From the NCBI RefSeq assembly GCF_020882245.1, contig NC_083598.1:72359714-72423713 (forward strand): a DNA stretch of 64,000 nt, read 5' to 3'. The notes below the pieces were generated by a model that did not search any database, was not told the origin of the DNA, and was given only the letters and a program-made list of their open reading frames with translations. A program made the translations under genes and the position numbers. This DNA comes from Rhopalosiphum padi (lineage: Eukaryota; Arthropoda; Insecta; Hemiptera; Aphididae). Shown here piece by piece: positions 37,538-52,949 of this stretch; within the stretch, counting starts at the first letter, position 1, and each line of letters starts with the position of its first letter.

Positions 37538-40081
37538 GTGAGTTCGATGCAAGTGACGGTTCATTGTGCAGTGTAAGTGCTCAAAAAGTGCGATAGAATA
37601 AAATTATAGATTTGAGAACGTTATTAAATCCTCTATCAACCGCTCCTGGCCCTCGTCCGATGGTTTATCGTGTACAAACACGCCGTACTTACATAATATA
37701 TTGAACATAAGCTGTACGAAATAACAATTTTGTGCACACATATATTTCAGAAGCCACTACCCAATAGACGTATACGTAAACAAGGCATGGATCAGCTCAC
37801 TATATAAAAAATGGACACTCAAATATTGCTCGACCATCAATAAAATTATAAATTAAATGTTTTGTTGAATAATTAAAAAAAAAAATTAGGCTTTTTTGTG
37901 ACAGAATGGTATGTGTATATTTTATACGATATGCATATTATATTTCGTTAATAATCGAAATCCAATAAAACTTTTTTGAAATTCATCGTCATGTTGTGTA
38001 TTCTATTTTTTTTTGTAGAAATGTGTGTGATAAAAAAAAATTAAAAACCAACTGAAAAAACACTATTTCAATTCCACGTACTTACCAAGAAATTTATGAA
38101 ACATTGGTTTATTATAATAGTCCGATAGTCGTTCTTTATTTAAAGGTTGATTATTTTAATTGAAAATTATTGAAAAACAATTTTAAAAGACCAATTTTTA
38201 CCTTGATCTTTACACAAAGTAAACTAATTGAAATCATCGATCAATATATAAAATCATAAAGATTCCATAAATTTTCAATAAAAAAATAATATTCACTCGT
38301 TTTTAAAAACTAATTTAAATTTTTGATAAGAAAAAAAAGAGTATACGAGTTAAATTAAATACAATCTTATTAATATGTTATTGATTTTAATGTACGATGT
38401 ATAATGTAATGTATATATCTATTTTAATTATTTTACCATGTAAACGTTTTAAAGTTTTAAATTCATGTTATAATTCTATTTTAAAATATCCTTTCATTTT
38501 TAATATTAAAATTATTTTTAGTTTAAAATTAGTCACCTAAATTTTAATTGATTAATTTATAAAATTAATATGGTTTTTATATTATATTAGTTTATTTTTA
38601 TAGATCGTATAAATCGTATAATATATAATATTATATTGACATTTATTATTTCTCGTCATCCAGAGATATTTGTTTTTCAATCTCCATACCCATTACCCAT
38701 AGCTATAATATTATGGTGAATAGTTAAATATTTTATTTCTTTCAAGCGTTTTTATTTTACATAACAAAGACTTTAAAAACAATTTCACGATAAACATTTC
38801 CAAGATAATATTATTACAATGATATATAATAGCAGTATACCTATTTACCAATATGATACACTAAATAATAAAAGTTAGCAATAAATATTATGCTTGGATG
38901 GGTATTTTATGCTAATAATACGTATATGGAGATAATCTATAATTTTACTGATTTAAAATGTATATTTTCAATAATTTATTTTTTATTAATATTCGTTCAA
39001 AATATAAATATAATATAAATATTTAGGTTTCATGATTTCGTAACGCAACGTGAACAATATATTATTACTTCTTATATTTTACCGATTTACAAATAATATT
39101 ATTATCAATTAAAAATATGCGTAAGATCATAGATTTAGTAAATTTAATTAATGTCTCCTCAGATTATATTTTTCATGATGTTGAAAATTATTCCAAAGTC
39201 ACTCGTTTTCGAATAATTTCTCATTAGTAATTCGTAAACATATATTAAGACGTGTATAATTATAATTTACAAACGACTCCTGAAATACTCCTCGTTTGAT
39301 TTATAAAATCATGAAACCCAGTGCAATCAATATCCGAAAAAAATGGATTTTAAAATTTCACTCGTGCAATATTGTATATGTATAATGTATATAATATATT
39401 ATATAATATAAATGTATTTGATGTTGCAGTGTTTGATAAAGTCCATTATATCCTTTTATAAATTATACCATATATCGTGCGTACTCATTCTGGAACATAA
39501 ATATTAAACATATTTTTATTAAAAAAAAAAAATAAATAAAATGAAGTAAAAAACGGAAAATTTCTACATGCAGACGATGAGGTATATATTTTAATGTGCT
39601 TTTGTCCTAGTGTATCGTTTATAATGTAATTTAAACACTGCGCATGAATTTTAAAGATATACATTACACACTTAAATAATATGAACAAGCATAGACTTAT
39701 TTAATCACGAAATCGAATGTTACGTGCGAATTAGGCATGTCGGTATTATGTTTTTAAAGAGAAAAAGAACGATGCCGAGTTTGTATTTTCGTTCATAGTT
39801 TATTGTTAGCTGTTACCTACAAATAAAATAGTTTGAATAGTACACCGGGAACGGCTGTCAGCAGTTAAATGTTACTGATTTAAATGTATATACCGTCTGA
39901 TTGTTACGCGCGAAAAATTGTAGTATAATAATATCTTTAATCGCTAGCGGTGTTATATTGTTATAAATTACTGTTGAGTGACGGTTTTCAAACGAAAAAA
40001 TCGTGCCAAAAAACAAACAAGTTTTCCGATTGAAATACCTACTATGCTATTTGGATTTCTACATATTTAATATAACTGCTA

Positions 40082-40102
40082 ATTATTATTATTATTATTA
40101 TT
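40082..40102. repeat. ATT microsatellite
   Basis: About six to seven ATT units. Confidence 0.85.
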
Positions 40103-40437
40103 TATTATATAAGAGGCGCCTTTGATAAAGCAATTATAGCCAGTAATTGTTTATTGACTTAATGCGGTCAGAACTTTGACTATTTCAGTTGTTATATGTT
40201 ATAATATTACGATACCGTCGAGACTTGACGATAATGAGCAATATAATCGAACAACTTATATGATTACAACTTAGTAAGCACTTTTGCTTAGTTATGGTTG
40301 ATAGCCAGTACGGAAATAGGATTGGATGATTAGTATAGATAATACGTGAATATTTAAACACGGTTTCAATAAATCGTGCATAAGAGGATTTTTATTTTTA
40401 TTATTAATTTAGGACTTCAAGCAAGGCTGTACTATAT

Positions 40438-40500
40438 GCAGTAATACAGTAAATTGTAACCAGTAATGCAGTATATTGTACTTTTAATGACTTTTAATGA
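40438..40500. repeat. Pair of adjacent short direct repeats
   Basis: CAGTAATACAGTAAATTGTA and CAGTAATGCAGTATATTGTA lie side by side as an imperfect duplication. They are followed by two perfect copies of CTTTTAATGA (40481-40500). Confidence 0.8.
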
Positions 40501-42830
40501 AAATAAAAACTACTTTGTTTTCACGAAGTAAATAAGTCAGACGGTGATTGTGAAGAAAAATCAACATTTCTAACCATTCAAGTAGTCTTGTATGTACATT
40601 ATTATTGTTGAAAAATAAGCTTAGATTAGATTTTATTATAGTTAAATCTATAATTTAAAGAAATACATAGACAATACATTTTCAAAATTAATGACGAAAA
40701 TAATTTGTTTAGTCTTAATTTTAATATTTATACAATTTATTTTTAATTATCAAACAAATTTATATTTATTTTATTGAAATTTATTAATATTTTAGATGAT
40801 AAAAGCAATGCTTAAAACATTTAATAAGACTTATTGAGTATTTTTGTCGATAACTGCGTATATTACTATTTACTACAGTTTTATACTACTTCAAGCAAAT
40901 CAACCAGCTTTACCATACGCGCGCCACACTTGCGGGTAATTTAGAGGCGGTTTGAAAGTAGGTACTTATTAAATTAAGTGATGAAAAACATGCTGGAATG
41001 ATATCATATAGACACTTTCCAATCCTTCAGTGAAATCTGTGATAAAAATCATTGATAACTGAATAAATTTCAACCACAATTATCATTGGTTACTTAATTA
41101 ACAATTCAAATTATATTATACATTGCGGTGACAAATTGCTCAACAAATTACTCACCTCCCTCGGTATTTATATATTGTGCACTGCTCCAACAATATTTGA
41201 AATTCAAAAATAAATTATTTGGAAGATATCATAAATTATGCTGAACTACCGGGTACACCTATTTTTATTTTTAGACTACTTGTAAAGACAACCTATAAGT
41301 TCATTTAATAATTACGTACATTTAACAATTCTACTTTATGTTATATTTACTATTATATAATTAGCCTTTGGACGGCGTGGACGTGAACCGTCCTAAGTAA
41401 AATGTGTTCTTATTATTATATTCCACATTTGTATTGTGTATTAGAGGCTTTTATTAAGATGCAAGTACAACATTTTTGTTCTATAGTATTTCTTGTTTTG
41501 TTAGCATAACCCTGCAAGCATGATGATAAGTAATAATTGTTTATTTTAAAGTTGAAAACAGTTTGCGAATATACTAGACAGTAATTGTATAGTTAATTAG
41601 TATAATTTTGTTTCTATTGTAAAAATTAGAGACAGCGTTGTTGATAGAATTTCATTATTTATTATAATATTTTGTGCATTTTATATGTAGGTGTGTCATA
41701 GTTTATTAATTGGTAAAATTGTATATAATTTTAAGAGGTGGTTTATACATTTCTACTTTGTAGTACATTACTAATTAATATGGAGTAGGTGAATACATCA
41801 TATTATAATTATGATTTTTTTTTATCGACAATATACATGTAGAATGTAGATTGAATATCTATGAAATAATTATTTATATCATCTTGAATCAGGTCTACAG
41901 TTAAAGTTACGGTACTGAAAAATATCATTGAACTAATCAATATCATGGTTTATACACAATACCATAAAGTTCAAAAGTATATCACTTAACGTTTCTAGTA
42001 AATGTGTTTTCGTAGAAATCTAAAAAAAAAAGCAGCAAACAAATAAAGAATTGAATGTACTTTAAATATATAGTTTCGAATAAAAACCTACTTTAATGTG
42101 CCCTATTTTAAACCGGTGATGTCGAGATTTTAATGAAAATAAAGTAGATAGTAATGTTAGGTTGATGTATTGAACAAACGTTTGGTTTCTAAATAAAATA
42201 CACACTGTGTACAATAATTTGAATCAATTTAACGAAGATAAAATAGTATGAGAATATTTTTTTTGAAAAAATATAATGTAATACTTAATTGGATTTTTGA
42301 AATTTTTTTTTAAATAATTTCACAACTTTGCATACGATTTTTCGCAATAGTTATACTATTTCAACCATAAAAACTGTATTTAAATAACCATCCAAATAAC
42401 ATAACATATAAAATGTTTAACTGTATAAACGAATACTTACTAATTACTATCCTATACAGAAACTATAGTGATCGTTGCGTATTCAAATTAGGATGAGATG
42501 TTTGATGTTTAATTCGATAAGCTGATAATTTAAGGTAATTACGTTTTACAGTTTTCAACGTGCATAATAATAAGCGACCGTGACCTATTGTTTTTACTGA
42601 ATAATATCAGTAATATCACACATTTAAATTCTGTTTGAATACGTTTAGTAAAAGTTTTCAAACAAATGTGAATTTCAGTTGTTCTAGAAACTAAAACAAT
42701 GAGTATAGTGATGATTATACAAAACTACTACAGTGTAGTTGGTAAAAGTTAGAATCACCATCAATAACAATAATAATGATATTATGAACCTAGTCTTGAT
42801 AATATGAATTGTTAGGTCGTTACACATAGA

Positions 42831-42852
42831 ACACGTCTTTGCACGTCTTTGC
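42831..42852. repeat. 10-bp tandem duplication
   Basis: CACGTCTTTG occurs twice in tandem. Confidence 0.8.
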
Positions 42853-44189
42853 CGTACTTAAAGTTTATTATATTAATCATTTTAAGATTTATACTTTTTG
42901 TTATTATTCTTCGTTAAAAATTGTTTTAATTCGCGCCTGAGTTAAGTACTTACATGATATTTAAATGATTCGGAAAAAAGATTTCAAAGAAAATAGAATG
43001 AGTTAAAATTTAAAAAAAAAAACATTTAAACCTGTTTTTAGGCTTCTCAGAAGTCAGGAGTTTTTAAACAATTATTTAATTTCTATAAATTGTTAATTTG
43101 CTGTATGCATTTCTAACAACAATAATACATAAGTTATGGGTTTCGTCTGAAAAATAGTATACTTTGTGTCTATGTATTATTAAATCATATTAGACAATAT
43201 TGTATAATATGCTAAAAGCATTTTCATATTACAATGTTATCAAACATAGTTTCTGAATGTAATCGCAAGTTATACTTAAATGTTCAAACAAACGTGTATT
43301 GTATGTAGATTGTAAATGTAAATAATGCGAAAACAGTACGCAGTGCAAAAAAATGCACTTATATCTTATACTCTCCTATTTGAATCGGTGCCGTGCAAAA
43401 AGACTTCATTGCGTCCTTTTAGGTCGGTGCATATTCAATGTTTACTCTTTTACGAAATGCGTATGTTCATGTATACATGTCATTTGCTTTTTAAACTTTT
43501 GTTTGGTTACGGTAATAATATATGCAATACTGTAATATTAATAGTTTTTTGAATACTTAAACGTTAAACAATTTATTGCTTAACATTTTTCAGCTATCCG
43601 TGGAAATGGCATTTCAAAAGAACACATTCATCCGCGTAAATGGGTCATACTATACATCGCAAACGAATCAGCCTGAAAAGAAAACACGTGACTTTTAGTA
43701 GTTCCATGTACGAAGAGAGCATTATAGTGTGTGCCTGTGATGAAATAATTTAATAGTCGTTTTGTGTAAATAGAATGCAAACATGGTCATACTATATAGA
43801 TAGGGTATGTGATAGCAATATAATGTGTGTATTTAGTGAAGACATTATTTTTATTATTAACGATGTTGTCATTACCCGCAAATTGTTATTACTGGTTTGT
43901 ATATAGTAATATAGCGAAAGACAAACATTAAACTTTATGAATACAAATATAATATTTATCAAAAAATATATTATTTATCGATAATTATAATTATTTTTTT
44001 TCCCATAAATTATTGTCCATTAAAGTAATAATATTTTAAATACAAACAAATACTGCTTGTTTTATGATTATGATTATTATATTATGACGTGTCGAATTTT
44101 TTTAATTTTAAAAATAATAAGTAAGTAGTTTCACATTATTTGTAATATTATAGACTTTTTCTTACTAATTTCAGGTTTTTTTGAGTTAT

Positions 44190-44370
44190 ATAAGTATATT
44201 AAATGGGTGGAAAGTAAGTTACTGTTCTCCCGTACAGTATGAGTTTTACCTCTTCATTGAGTATTGAGTAGATTAGTGTAGGTAATTTATGTGTTAAATT
44301 TGAAGTCAATGATAAATTGTTGCAAATAAAGAACGATTCTGAGCGAAGACGGTTCTATCGGTCTATTATC
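44190..44370. repeat. Possible dispersed aphid repeat fragment
   Basis: Contains AACGATTCTGAGCGAAGACG (about 44333-44352), a phrase I associate from memory with a dispersed aphid genomic repeat. Boundaries and family cannot be set from this window. Confidence 0.3.
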
Positions 44371-46127
44371 ATATATTGCTATTAATTATTATTATATATT
44401 TATTTATTTTAAAATTGTTATTCTTCGTTTATAAATTGAGTTTTGTCAAATTTTAAATATAAAATCCATAAAAATTACGTTTGTAAGCTTTTAAAATTTT
44501 TTGGTTCTATTATGAGTTATTTATCTGGAATTTTCACTATTTTGAAATTATTTTCGAGTTTTTGGTATAAATACTGAAAAAACGAACAGTATATACGTTT
44601 TTAAATACAAATGATTTGTAAATATTTATGACTGACTAATTTTATCAAAGCTTGAATTTCATATGCTTATAAAGAGAAAAAAATCATACCTATATAATAT
44701 GTATTTAAGGTATTTTTAATATGTGTAATTGACTAAACAAAACATATGAAGAACTTTGTATTCAATTTTCAAACTTATTGACAGAAGAACATTTTTTTAT
44801 TGAGATTTTTAAAAAAAAATTCAAAAATTGAACGTGTCAAATATTTTTTATTATAAAAACTCAAAAAGCTTAAAAATCATTTAAATTAAAGTTAAAATTA
44901 TGAATTTTAAATCAATGAAAAAAAAATAATAATATATGTAGCCAGAATTTTTCTATTTTTACTTTTAATAAGAAAAATTTTGTTTATAGTTTAAGTAGTG
45001 CTACTAAAGTATTAAGTATTTTATTTTAAATATATAATTCATATACTTATGTAATAATTCAGTTTTTAGTTGAAATACCTAAAAAAATATTGTGGTCGTT
45101 TTCGAATGACAAAACGATAAAAACCTTACGTTATAAACTAATATATACTTAAGTATCTATAATACGATATATATATATATTTATTTATATACGGAATATT
45201 GTTTTATAAATGGCGAACGTTAAAAAAAAACATTGTTCATCGTCGCGGTCGTTTCGATTTAAGATTTTATTATTTACGACGCGTGTCCGTCTACACTATT
45301 TCAAAATGTTTTATACTTGCGCGTGCTGTATTGAATACGTGAAGTTCTCTGACGATGCACTTTACTTCCACTGGTAAACTTATTTTTGTTTTAATTTGTA
45401 CAGTGAAATACAATACCCGAAAAGCGTCTCGAACGTTATTTTACGCTCAAGGTTTTGAAAGCATATATCCCAAAGATTCTATCATTCCGTTTAAAACTGG
45501 AGAAACTTCTGCGTTAATAATGTTATTGTGTGATGCATTCGTAGGCGTCAACAACTGATATCAATTACACACTACGACTACATAGGTAATATTATATACA
45601 TCATAATTGTTTTAGACAGAAAGCATCGGTATATCTGAGGTTTGATCTAGAGACGAAAGAGTGATCAAGTTTGTTCAATTACAAATATTGATACACGAAG
45701 AGTTTGCCTTTGTTGACTCACATTAATAAACGTATTGATTTTTTTTTTATGATAATAATAATTGTATGGTCATAGTTCCAATATTTCAAATGCATTCAAA
45801 TGCCAAGACTCAACACTAATAAGTCAGCTGATTGACGATGATCAGCAATAATATAGGTACATTATTTCAAAAGCGTTATTCACATGCTACTGTATAAAGT
45901 TTTCGTTATTTTGAATCATTTTTTTAAAACCACATTTCCTAGTGTATTGTGTATGCATAATATGTACGCATATTTTTATCGTCTCACGATGTGTGTGTTA
46001 ACTGTGCAAAGAATACTACATTTATATTTAAAAAATATGACTGAAGATAATGAATCGATATTAGAATTAATTACAAAAAATACGATGAAAAAAATATCAC
46101 TATAATTGGAATATACGAATCTAGGTT

Positions 46128-46153
46128 ATAATAATAATAATAATAATAATAAT
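46128..46153. repeat. ATA microsatellite
   Basis: About eight to nine ATA units. Confidence 0.9.
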
Positions 46154-47306
46154 TAATATGTACGTATGATATTTTATTAGAAGATGGAAACCAATGATTT
46201 ATAAAAAAAAAAAAAAATACCATTTTGCCGGTTAAATCAGAAAATTGTACGCTTTTAAACGATTATAAGCTTCTGTATGTGAGTGATACACACATAATAC
46301 ACATAATATCGTAAATACTAATTACCAAACCCTATGGAATGTGCATTATGAAAACACATTTGAATATTTCTATTACAATTTGTTTTTCAATATTTGTGTT
46401 ATAGAAATAATATTGATTAGTAAAGCGTGTTAAAAGCGAATACTGTTTTAACGTAATTAAATTAATAATAGTTGATATAACGTGCTAGTTAGAACTGAAC
46501 GATTATGTCCAATGGATTAGCGAACTGAATAGGTATGGAAATGATAACAAAGTCTACGGCTGCTGAGTGTTAACGTATTTATTTATCACCGATTTTACTG
46601 GCATTTTCAAAAATTTTTTGCTCGAAAAATACATTTTTCAATATTCGGTTTTTTATTTTGTAGTTTTAGTATATAAGTAATAAGAATAATTATTAACATA
46701 CGATATTAGTATCTTACGATAATATTATATGTTGTAGAAAATGGATCAATTAATTAATCGTCTTTTATCAAAACACATTACTTATTTTTATTTAATACAT
46801 ATTGATATATATTAATGATGTCATATTTTAAATGTTTTATATAGTAGAATAAATTTAGAAAAAAAAATAGATATTTTTATACAAAAATATTACACGCATA
46901 TGAACAATCAGAACGATGTGTCCACTTCTACTGCTTAGTGTAAATGTCGAATGATTTAACGTATGTATTTCAATATTACGATACATTACAAGATACATGT
47001 TACATACTTACATGTTATACAAAGTAATTTGCCATGCATGATTACCCATCCACCTCATTTTTTATCTTTAATAATGCACTTATAAAAATTCTTATTTTTG
47101 AAATTTATAAGTACGATCAATGCTATTTTTTTAAATATGTACTTAGGTTTTTAATGCTATTTAAGAATTGATGTAGTCTAGACAAACATATTTTTTCTAA
47201 AAGAAAACCTAACTGTTTTTACTGTATATTTTTAAAATATATTTATGTTTAATCTATGTCTGTTCAAAGAATACATTACCTAATAGCTTGTATACGATGT
47301 AACAAA

Positions 47307-47325
47307 ATATATATATATATATATA
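47307..47325. repeat. AT microsatellite
   Basis: About nine AT units. Confidence 0.9.
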
Positions 47326-49519
47326 AATCATGTTAAAAAACCTAAATTATAACTTTCTACTACTATTTAACTTATTATTTAAATTTCTTCTTTTACTTAT
47401 GATTTTGAATTTCTATGTGTTTATTAATAACAACATGTATTAAAATAAGATAATTTCTGGGATTTCACATGCATTTTTTCAGTGATTTAATCTTTCTGGT
47501 ATAAAAATAAATAAATGTAAATGTTCGTTCAAACGAGAAGTCTCTGAAGTTTTAAATCTAATGTACTAAGGATCATAATTCATGATAATATGTTTAAAGA
47601 TATAATGATAATCATGATTGAAACATTATGTTAATTGCTAATTAGCATAAATATTTTAACATTTTCATTTTATGTTTGTAAAATTTGTATGAGTATAATA
47701 AATACTAGATTGGTTACTTCATACATTTGATGTTTGATGTAAAAACCATATTATTAATGATTTTTAATTATTCTCCATAAAAAAAGTTCAATAACTCAAA
47801 ACTTACTTATTTAAATTTAAATTTAAAAGTATCAGCGTTCTCAAAACAATAATTATATGTAAATAATTTGCAATAAAAGAGGGTAGATCTAATCTATAAA
47901 AAATAAATTAGGATACTTCTTAGATGATAAAATATAACTCAAGTATTTTAAAATGTAATTTAATGTAGTTTGCATATGACGTGTACTTTGCAAAAACCAG
48001 AATCTGAACTATTAAAGGATAATCTTAGTGATTTTTTTTTTTTTTTAATCGTTTTATTGTTTAATATATCTAATGGGCTAGTTAGTAGTTGATTAGTCAT
48101 AAAGATTAGATAGAACTGTTGAATATAGACTGTATTTCATAATGATATTTTATTAAGGGTCTTATATATAATTATTCAGAAAATTTAACACCATGGGATT
48201 ATTGATTTTAAATAAAATATTAATTTGGTAAAAGATCATTTTTCAATTTTCTTAAATTATTTCCAAAATAATTGTTGTAAAATTGTTGATAATTTATGGC
48301 CAAACTAAGCTCCACACAAAATCGTTTTTTTTTTTTTTTTTATGTTATGATATTATTTAATTGCTTTTAATAGCAAAAATTCCAGTCTCTGGGGATCACC
48401 AACTTCAATATCCAGCACTTTCTTTTAAAAATATTTTAATGATGCTACATTTTTAATTACTCTATAATCGAGATTGCTTTTGTTATATTCACAATAGAGC
48501 AATACACATTGGTATCTCATATTACTCTATTGAGTACACTTGTAAAGTGTGGACGGGTATATTTATATTCATGACTAATTATTTTAGGGTCTATAAACCA
48601 ATTGTAGTGTATAAGGGTTAAATAAGTGGCTTAGTATCCAGATAAATTGGATGTGTAAAGGTTGCTAATAATACACATCGGGGTTTCAATATATTTATGG
48701 GCACCAAACTTACAGCCAATTTAATATATTTGTGTTCCTTATTATAGTGATAACAATGACCAACGTGTTATGTCAAAAATAAAATAAAACGAACCAATTT
48801 ATTGGAAATAACTAACATTAATAAATTATTTATTATTGCGATTACAAAAATACATTAAATTTTGTGTACACGATGACGGCAACGCGTTTATAACACCACA
48901 GCACAATATGTATGTTTATAGGACACTGTTACAAAATCTAAACAATTATACGGCACGTGTATTAAATATTATTGGCACGTCCTATTTGATGCTTTTCGGT
49001 CCCGGATACAGCGTGATGGTTTGTCTGGAAAACGTTGTTAATAATATAGCATGCACGATAATCATAAAACATATATACATATATTATAACAGCATTGCAG
49101 TATACGCGTCGTATTTCCGGATGAGAAATGGAATGAATAGGGGAGAAGGCTGATGCATTTGTATATTTTTAAATCATTTCTGAATGGGTATAAAAATAAA
49201 TTTATTATTCGAAATACTTTTTTTGCACATTCATATACTTTATTATTATTGTTTCTTTTGTTCGGCATAGTTGGTTACAGACATTTAGATCACGTAAATA
49301 CGCCACAACGGTCGTATAGCTGAAATCTTTATTCGACGCATTCGGTCAAATACGAAAACTATCCGAGCCGGACATTTACATGATATTATATAATATCCAA
49401 TTAAATTGTCGACCACCTGTCACACACATATACGTATGTATGTATGCATAATCTTAATTAATAATTAATATATTTTTCTATCAAGGATTAAAATGTTTTA
49501 TCATAACCATAATAATATA

Positions 49520-50514
49520 TTTCTCACAGAGCACGCTTCCCCGTCATTCCTACGCCTTTACACGCCTACAGACTGAGGTGCTTCTCTCGAATATCTATAT
49601 GATAGTACATAAACATAGGTTTATTTGCATCGTCCAACCGTCACGTACTCAGCACTGAATCCGGAACAGAGGACCTGTTCAAAAAAAAAAAAGTGACACA
49701 ACGACGAAAAAACCGGAAAATACGAAGAAAAAAAATGTATGAACACGCGGAAGAAGTTTCCGGTATTAATATTACTCTGCCGAGTTATTACCGCATATAT
49801 TTATAATAACCGGACGGCGGCGCGATGTCGGCGCTCGGATGACGAGAGAGGGTGTGCAACGAATGGAAAATCCTAAACATAGCTGCCTCCTATTCGCGGA
49901 CGACGTGCAGCGCGCCGGGCGCTCAGCATCACTCGCGTGGCGTTAGCGGGGGGGATGTTTGTGGCTGGGGGTGGCTGGATTGGAGCTGCGCGAGGGCGCA
50001 TGGTAGTGTATATACGGAAAGTCGAGGCTGACGCGGACCGCGTTTCGGCGGGAGGGGTGGTCGAGGGCGGCAGAACGGGGCGGACGGGGTTGGTGCCGAT
50101 GGTCTCGCCGCCGGTGCTCACTGCACGAACCGTCGCCGTTGTCGTGTGCCAGGGAATCAGTTTTGGCGGACCATTGTCGGCGGCAGGACGGACAGACAGG
50201 ACTCTGCACCATTGTCGTCGTGTTCGTCGTCGTCGTCTTGGTTTTCGATGTATATATAATATTTATATATATATATTATCGAGCTGTGCACGTCGACAAA
50301 GCGTCTTCGGCATTTGACCGCAGTCGAACAAAATAATAATTGACATTATTTGTACCAATGGTGAGTCTTCAGTGCGCCATTGGTGCTGGTGATGCTTATG
50401 AACCCGACGACTGCTATCACCGTCACTTTGCGCCCCGTAACGCATAGTTGCAAACGCCACTTGTTGTTTTCACCGTCCGAAACCCACTGCCACACGCGGT
50501 CAGCGTCCGTTTCG
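49520..50514 (+). promoter_or_regulatory. CpG-rich patch ending at splice donors
   Basis: The most GC-rich block in the window (49900-50230) is followed by two good + strand donors: CAATG|GTGAGTC after 50360 and TTTCG|GTGAGTG after 50514. Open frames on both strands across the GC core are overlapping and compositionally biased, so none is called as a gene. Best read as a promoter with a leader exon for a gene extending to the right. Confidence 0.35.
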
Positions 50515-52949
50515 GTGAGTGCACTTTTTTTAAATTATTACTATATTATTTCTGTAGTACAACAGAAATATTGTGAACTGTGTTACAATATTATCGTTAT
50601 TAAACGTATTAATAAAGTCAATAATGTTTATAAAATAATCATTAACATAATATATTATGATTTTAAACATGTTTTTTGGCGCCCTTTCCTTGCAAATGAC
50701 TCGTCGATTTTTAGAACATCTTAAATACGCGCATATTTATCGTGTATAATATATTATGAAATCGTGTATATTCATTCTGTGACACACACTCCTGAGGAAG
50801 ATAATTTGGGGTTTTATCATACTACGAGGATCGGTGGCATGTATTATTATGTTTTCTTGTCCCACCATTACGTAGGAATTTATAATAGTGCAACGCAAAA
50901 CAAGTTATGAAGTGCAATATAATCGTCCTATACGCACGATCATTACAACACTAATCCATCGTTTCTCTGTTGAAATTTAACCCCCCCAGCTTAAAGAAAA
51001 GTTATTTTCTTGTTCCTGTAAGTTGTTAATGCGTTTGTTAATTTGTTTATATAAGTAATAACAAATATAGCGTTACCGTTGTCCTCAAATCAGCCATCTA
51101 ATTGATTTTTGAGGTGTTTTCGGCCACTATGATTGATCATAATAACTTTATAAAAATAACCGTTACATAATAGATATTATTCATACATACACAATGCTAT
51201 ATTATGAATGTATACGGTGGTTGATAATAGGTATACATTCATTTAATTACCGTTTCCGTATAGCTGTAAAACGTGTGGTGGGTTATAGATCGGAAAAAGT
51301 TAATATTTCATAGTTTATTTTTTTTTTGTTTTCGTTTTATGTTTTATGTTTACGTATTGATATGATAAATTGTTCTATAATTTTCACGATCACACTGTCT
51401 CGGTGCGATCATGACGTGGGTATATAAATACAAGAGTGTAAAGTGCTATAACTATTGGCGAGTCGTAAGTTGATTTTTATAATAGATATTATTTAACCGA
51501 TATAAAAAAAATCAACCAATAAATTTACTCGACAAAAAAAAAATATTGACATCAGTGTCCACTCAACATTATTATAAATGTATTGAATTTTCTTAAACAC
51601 ATACAATTTTTTCAATTGTCTTCATATCATTTTATCAGTTTATATAATCAATATTCATTGACCATCACCAATAATATACTACGACGTTAGTACGTTACTG
51701 CAATTTATACAAAAAATATTTTTCAATTTTAAAGAATTGTACATAAATATCGCTCATTCAATACTATACATTAATTTATTACGTATAAGGAGAACAATTT
51801 TTCCTCGTTAAAATTAAATATACATTTGTAATATACCTTTGGATAAGTATTAAATATTATTAATGACACATTTTACGTAACTAAATCGTTTGCTTAGTTG
51901 ATTTTATGAATTAAAAACTATACAAATATAATGTATACATTTCAAGTATAATGGTTTTTTTAAGTAATAAGAAAACTATATGTAAAATATTAATGTACTG
52001 ATTTTGAAAAAATGGATATACCATACATTTTTCAACTGGTTGACTCTCATTATATCTCATATATTTTCAAGAATATAGTGCATTTACTTAAAAATATTAA
52101 CTATTAACAATTTTGTAATTCCTTAAAAATAAAATTTTAAATGTTTAAACGAATTAATTATATAATAAGATTATTTATCAATTGTATACACAAATTAAAC
52201 AATGACATACAAACATTACAAACTGATACAAATGAGGAATTTTTAGCAAAATAAATAAATGAAAACTGTTAGAATATATATATATATATATTATACTTTC
52301 AATTTAGATTTGGATTTTTCACTTTTTTGTAGAGAAATTCATTATTTGTAATCAATAAATGTCGTATTATTTGTACGTAATATTAGTAATTGAGAACAGA
52401 AATTATATTTATACTTCCTAGGGTGTTTTAGTTAATTATGCGCATGCTAAGTAGTTTTGTTTTGAAAATAATCTGAATATTTCCTCTGTTAGGGTTTGTC
52501 ATCTCGCAAAAAATAATCCGATTAAAAATTATAGCCGAAAGGCGAAAGCACTATATTAAAATATGTATAATATATTTTACAGCGTACATTTATTTGTCCC
52601 TAAAACGTATAACGATGATATATATAACATATATCTACATTGTTATTTTATTTATATATACTGTCAATATTAATTTCGTTTTTCTAACGCGCCGAATAAA
52701 ATTTGATAAATTACTCTAAAACATCACGACGCGAAAATCGATTAAATTGTTAAATGCTCACTTAACTTGAAAAAAATGAGGTCAACGAAATCGAAATAAT
52801 TAATATATTTAGTTGGACGGAGTATGTCTACGGTGTACGTGGATTTGTGTTATGTGTATCGTGAAATTCGAACGAGATTCTTTATTATTTGTATCAGAAT
52901 AACGTGTAAATACATAATACAATATATAACACATTCGAGAGAGAGGCCA
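50515..52949. other. AT-rich stretch, possibly intronic
   Basis: Starts at the GTGAGTG donor. Nothing was recognised except an AT repeat. Confidence 0.5.
52274..52291. repeat. AT microsatellite
   Basis: About nine AT units. Confidence 0.9.

Larger units (their letters stand above)
37538..49519. other. Long AT-rich stretch without recognised genes
   Basis: Twelve kilobases of AT-rich DNA with microsatellites, short duplications and a possible dispersed repeat at 44.2 kb. A small frame at 45355-45558 follows a slightly CpG-richer bit but shows no family. If the donor after 37537 is real, much of this is intron. Confidence 0.5.

Noticed and set aside
41152..41260. Minus-strand donor GGGAG|GTGAGTAA
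   Set aside because: The only open upstream piece is under 60 bases, with a stop before any convincing acceptor.
49873..50317. Overlapping long frames on both strands in the 50 kb GC block
   Set aside because: Several frames are open at once because stop codons are rare at this composition; the products are Ala/Arg/Pro/Val-rich and unrecognised.
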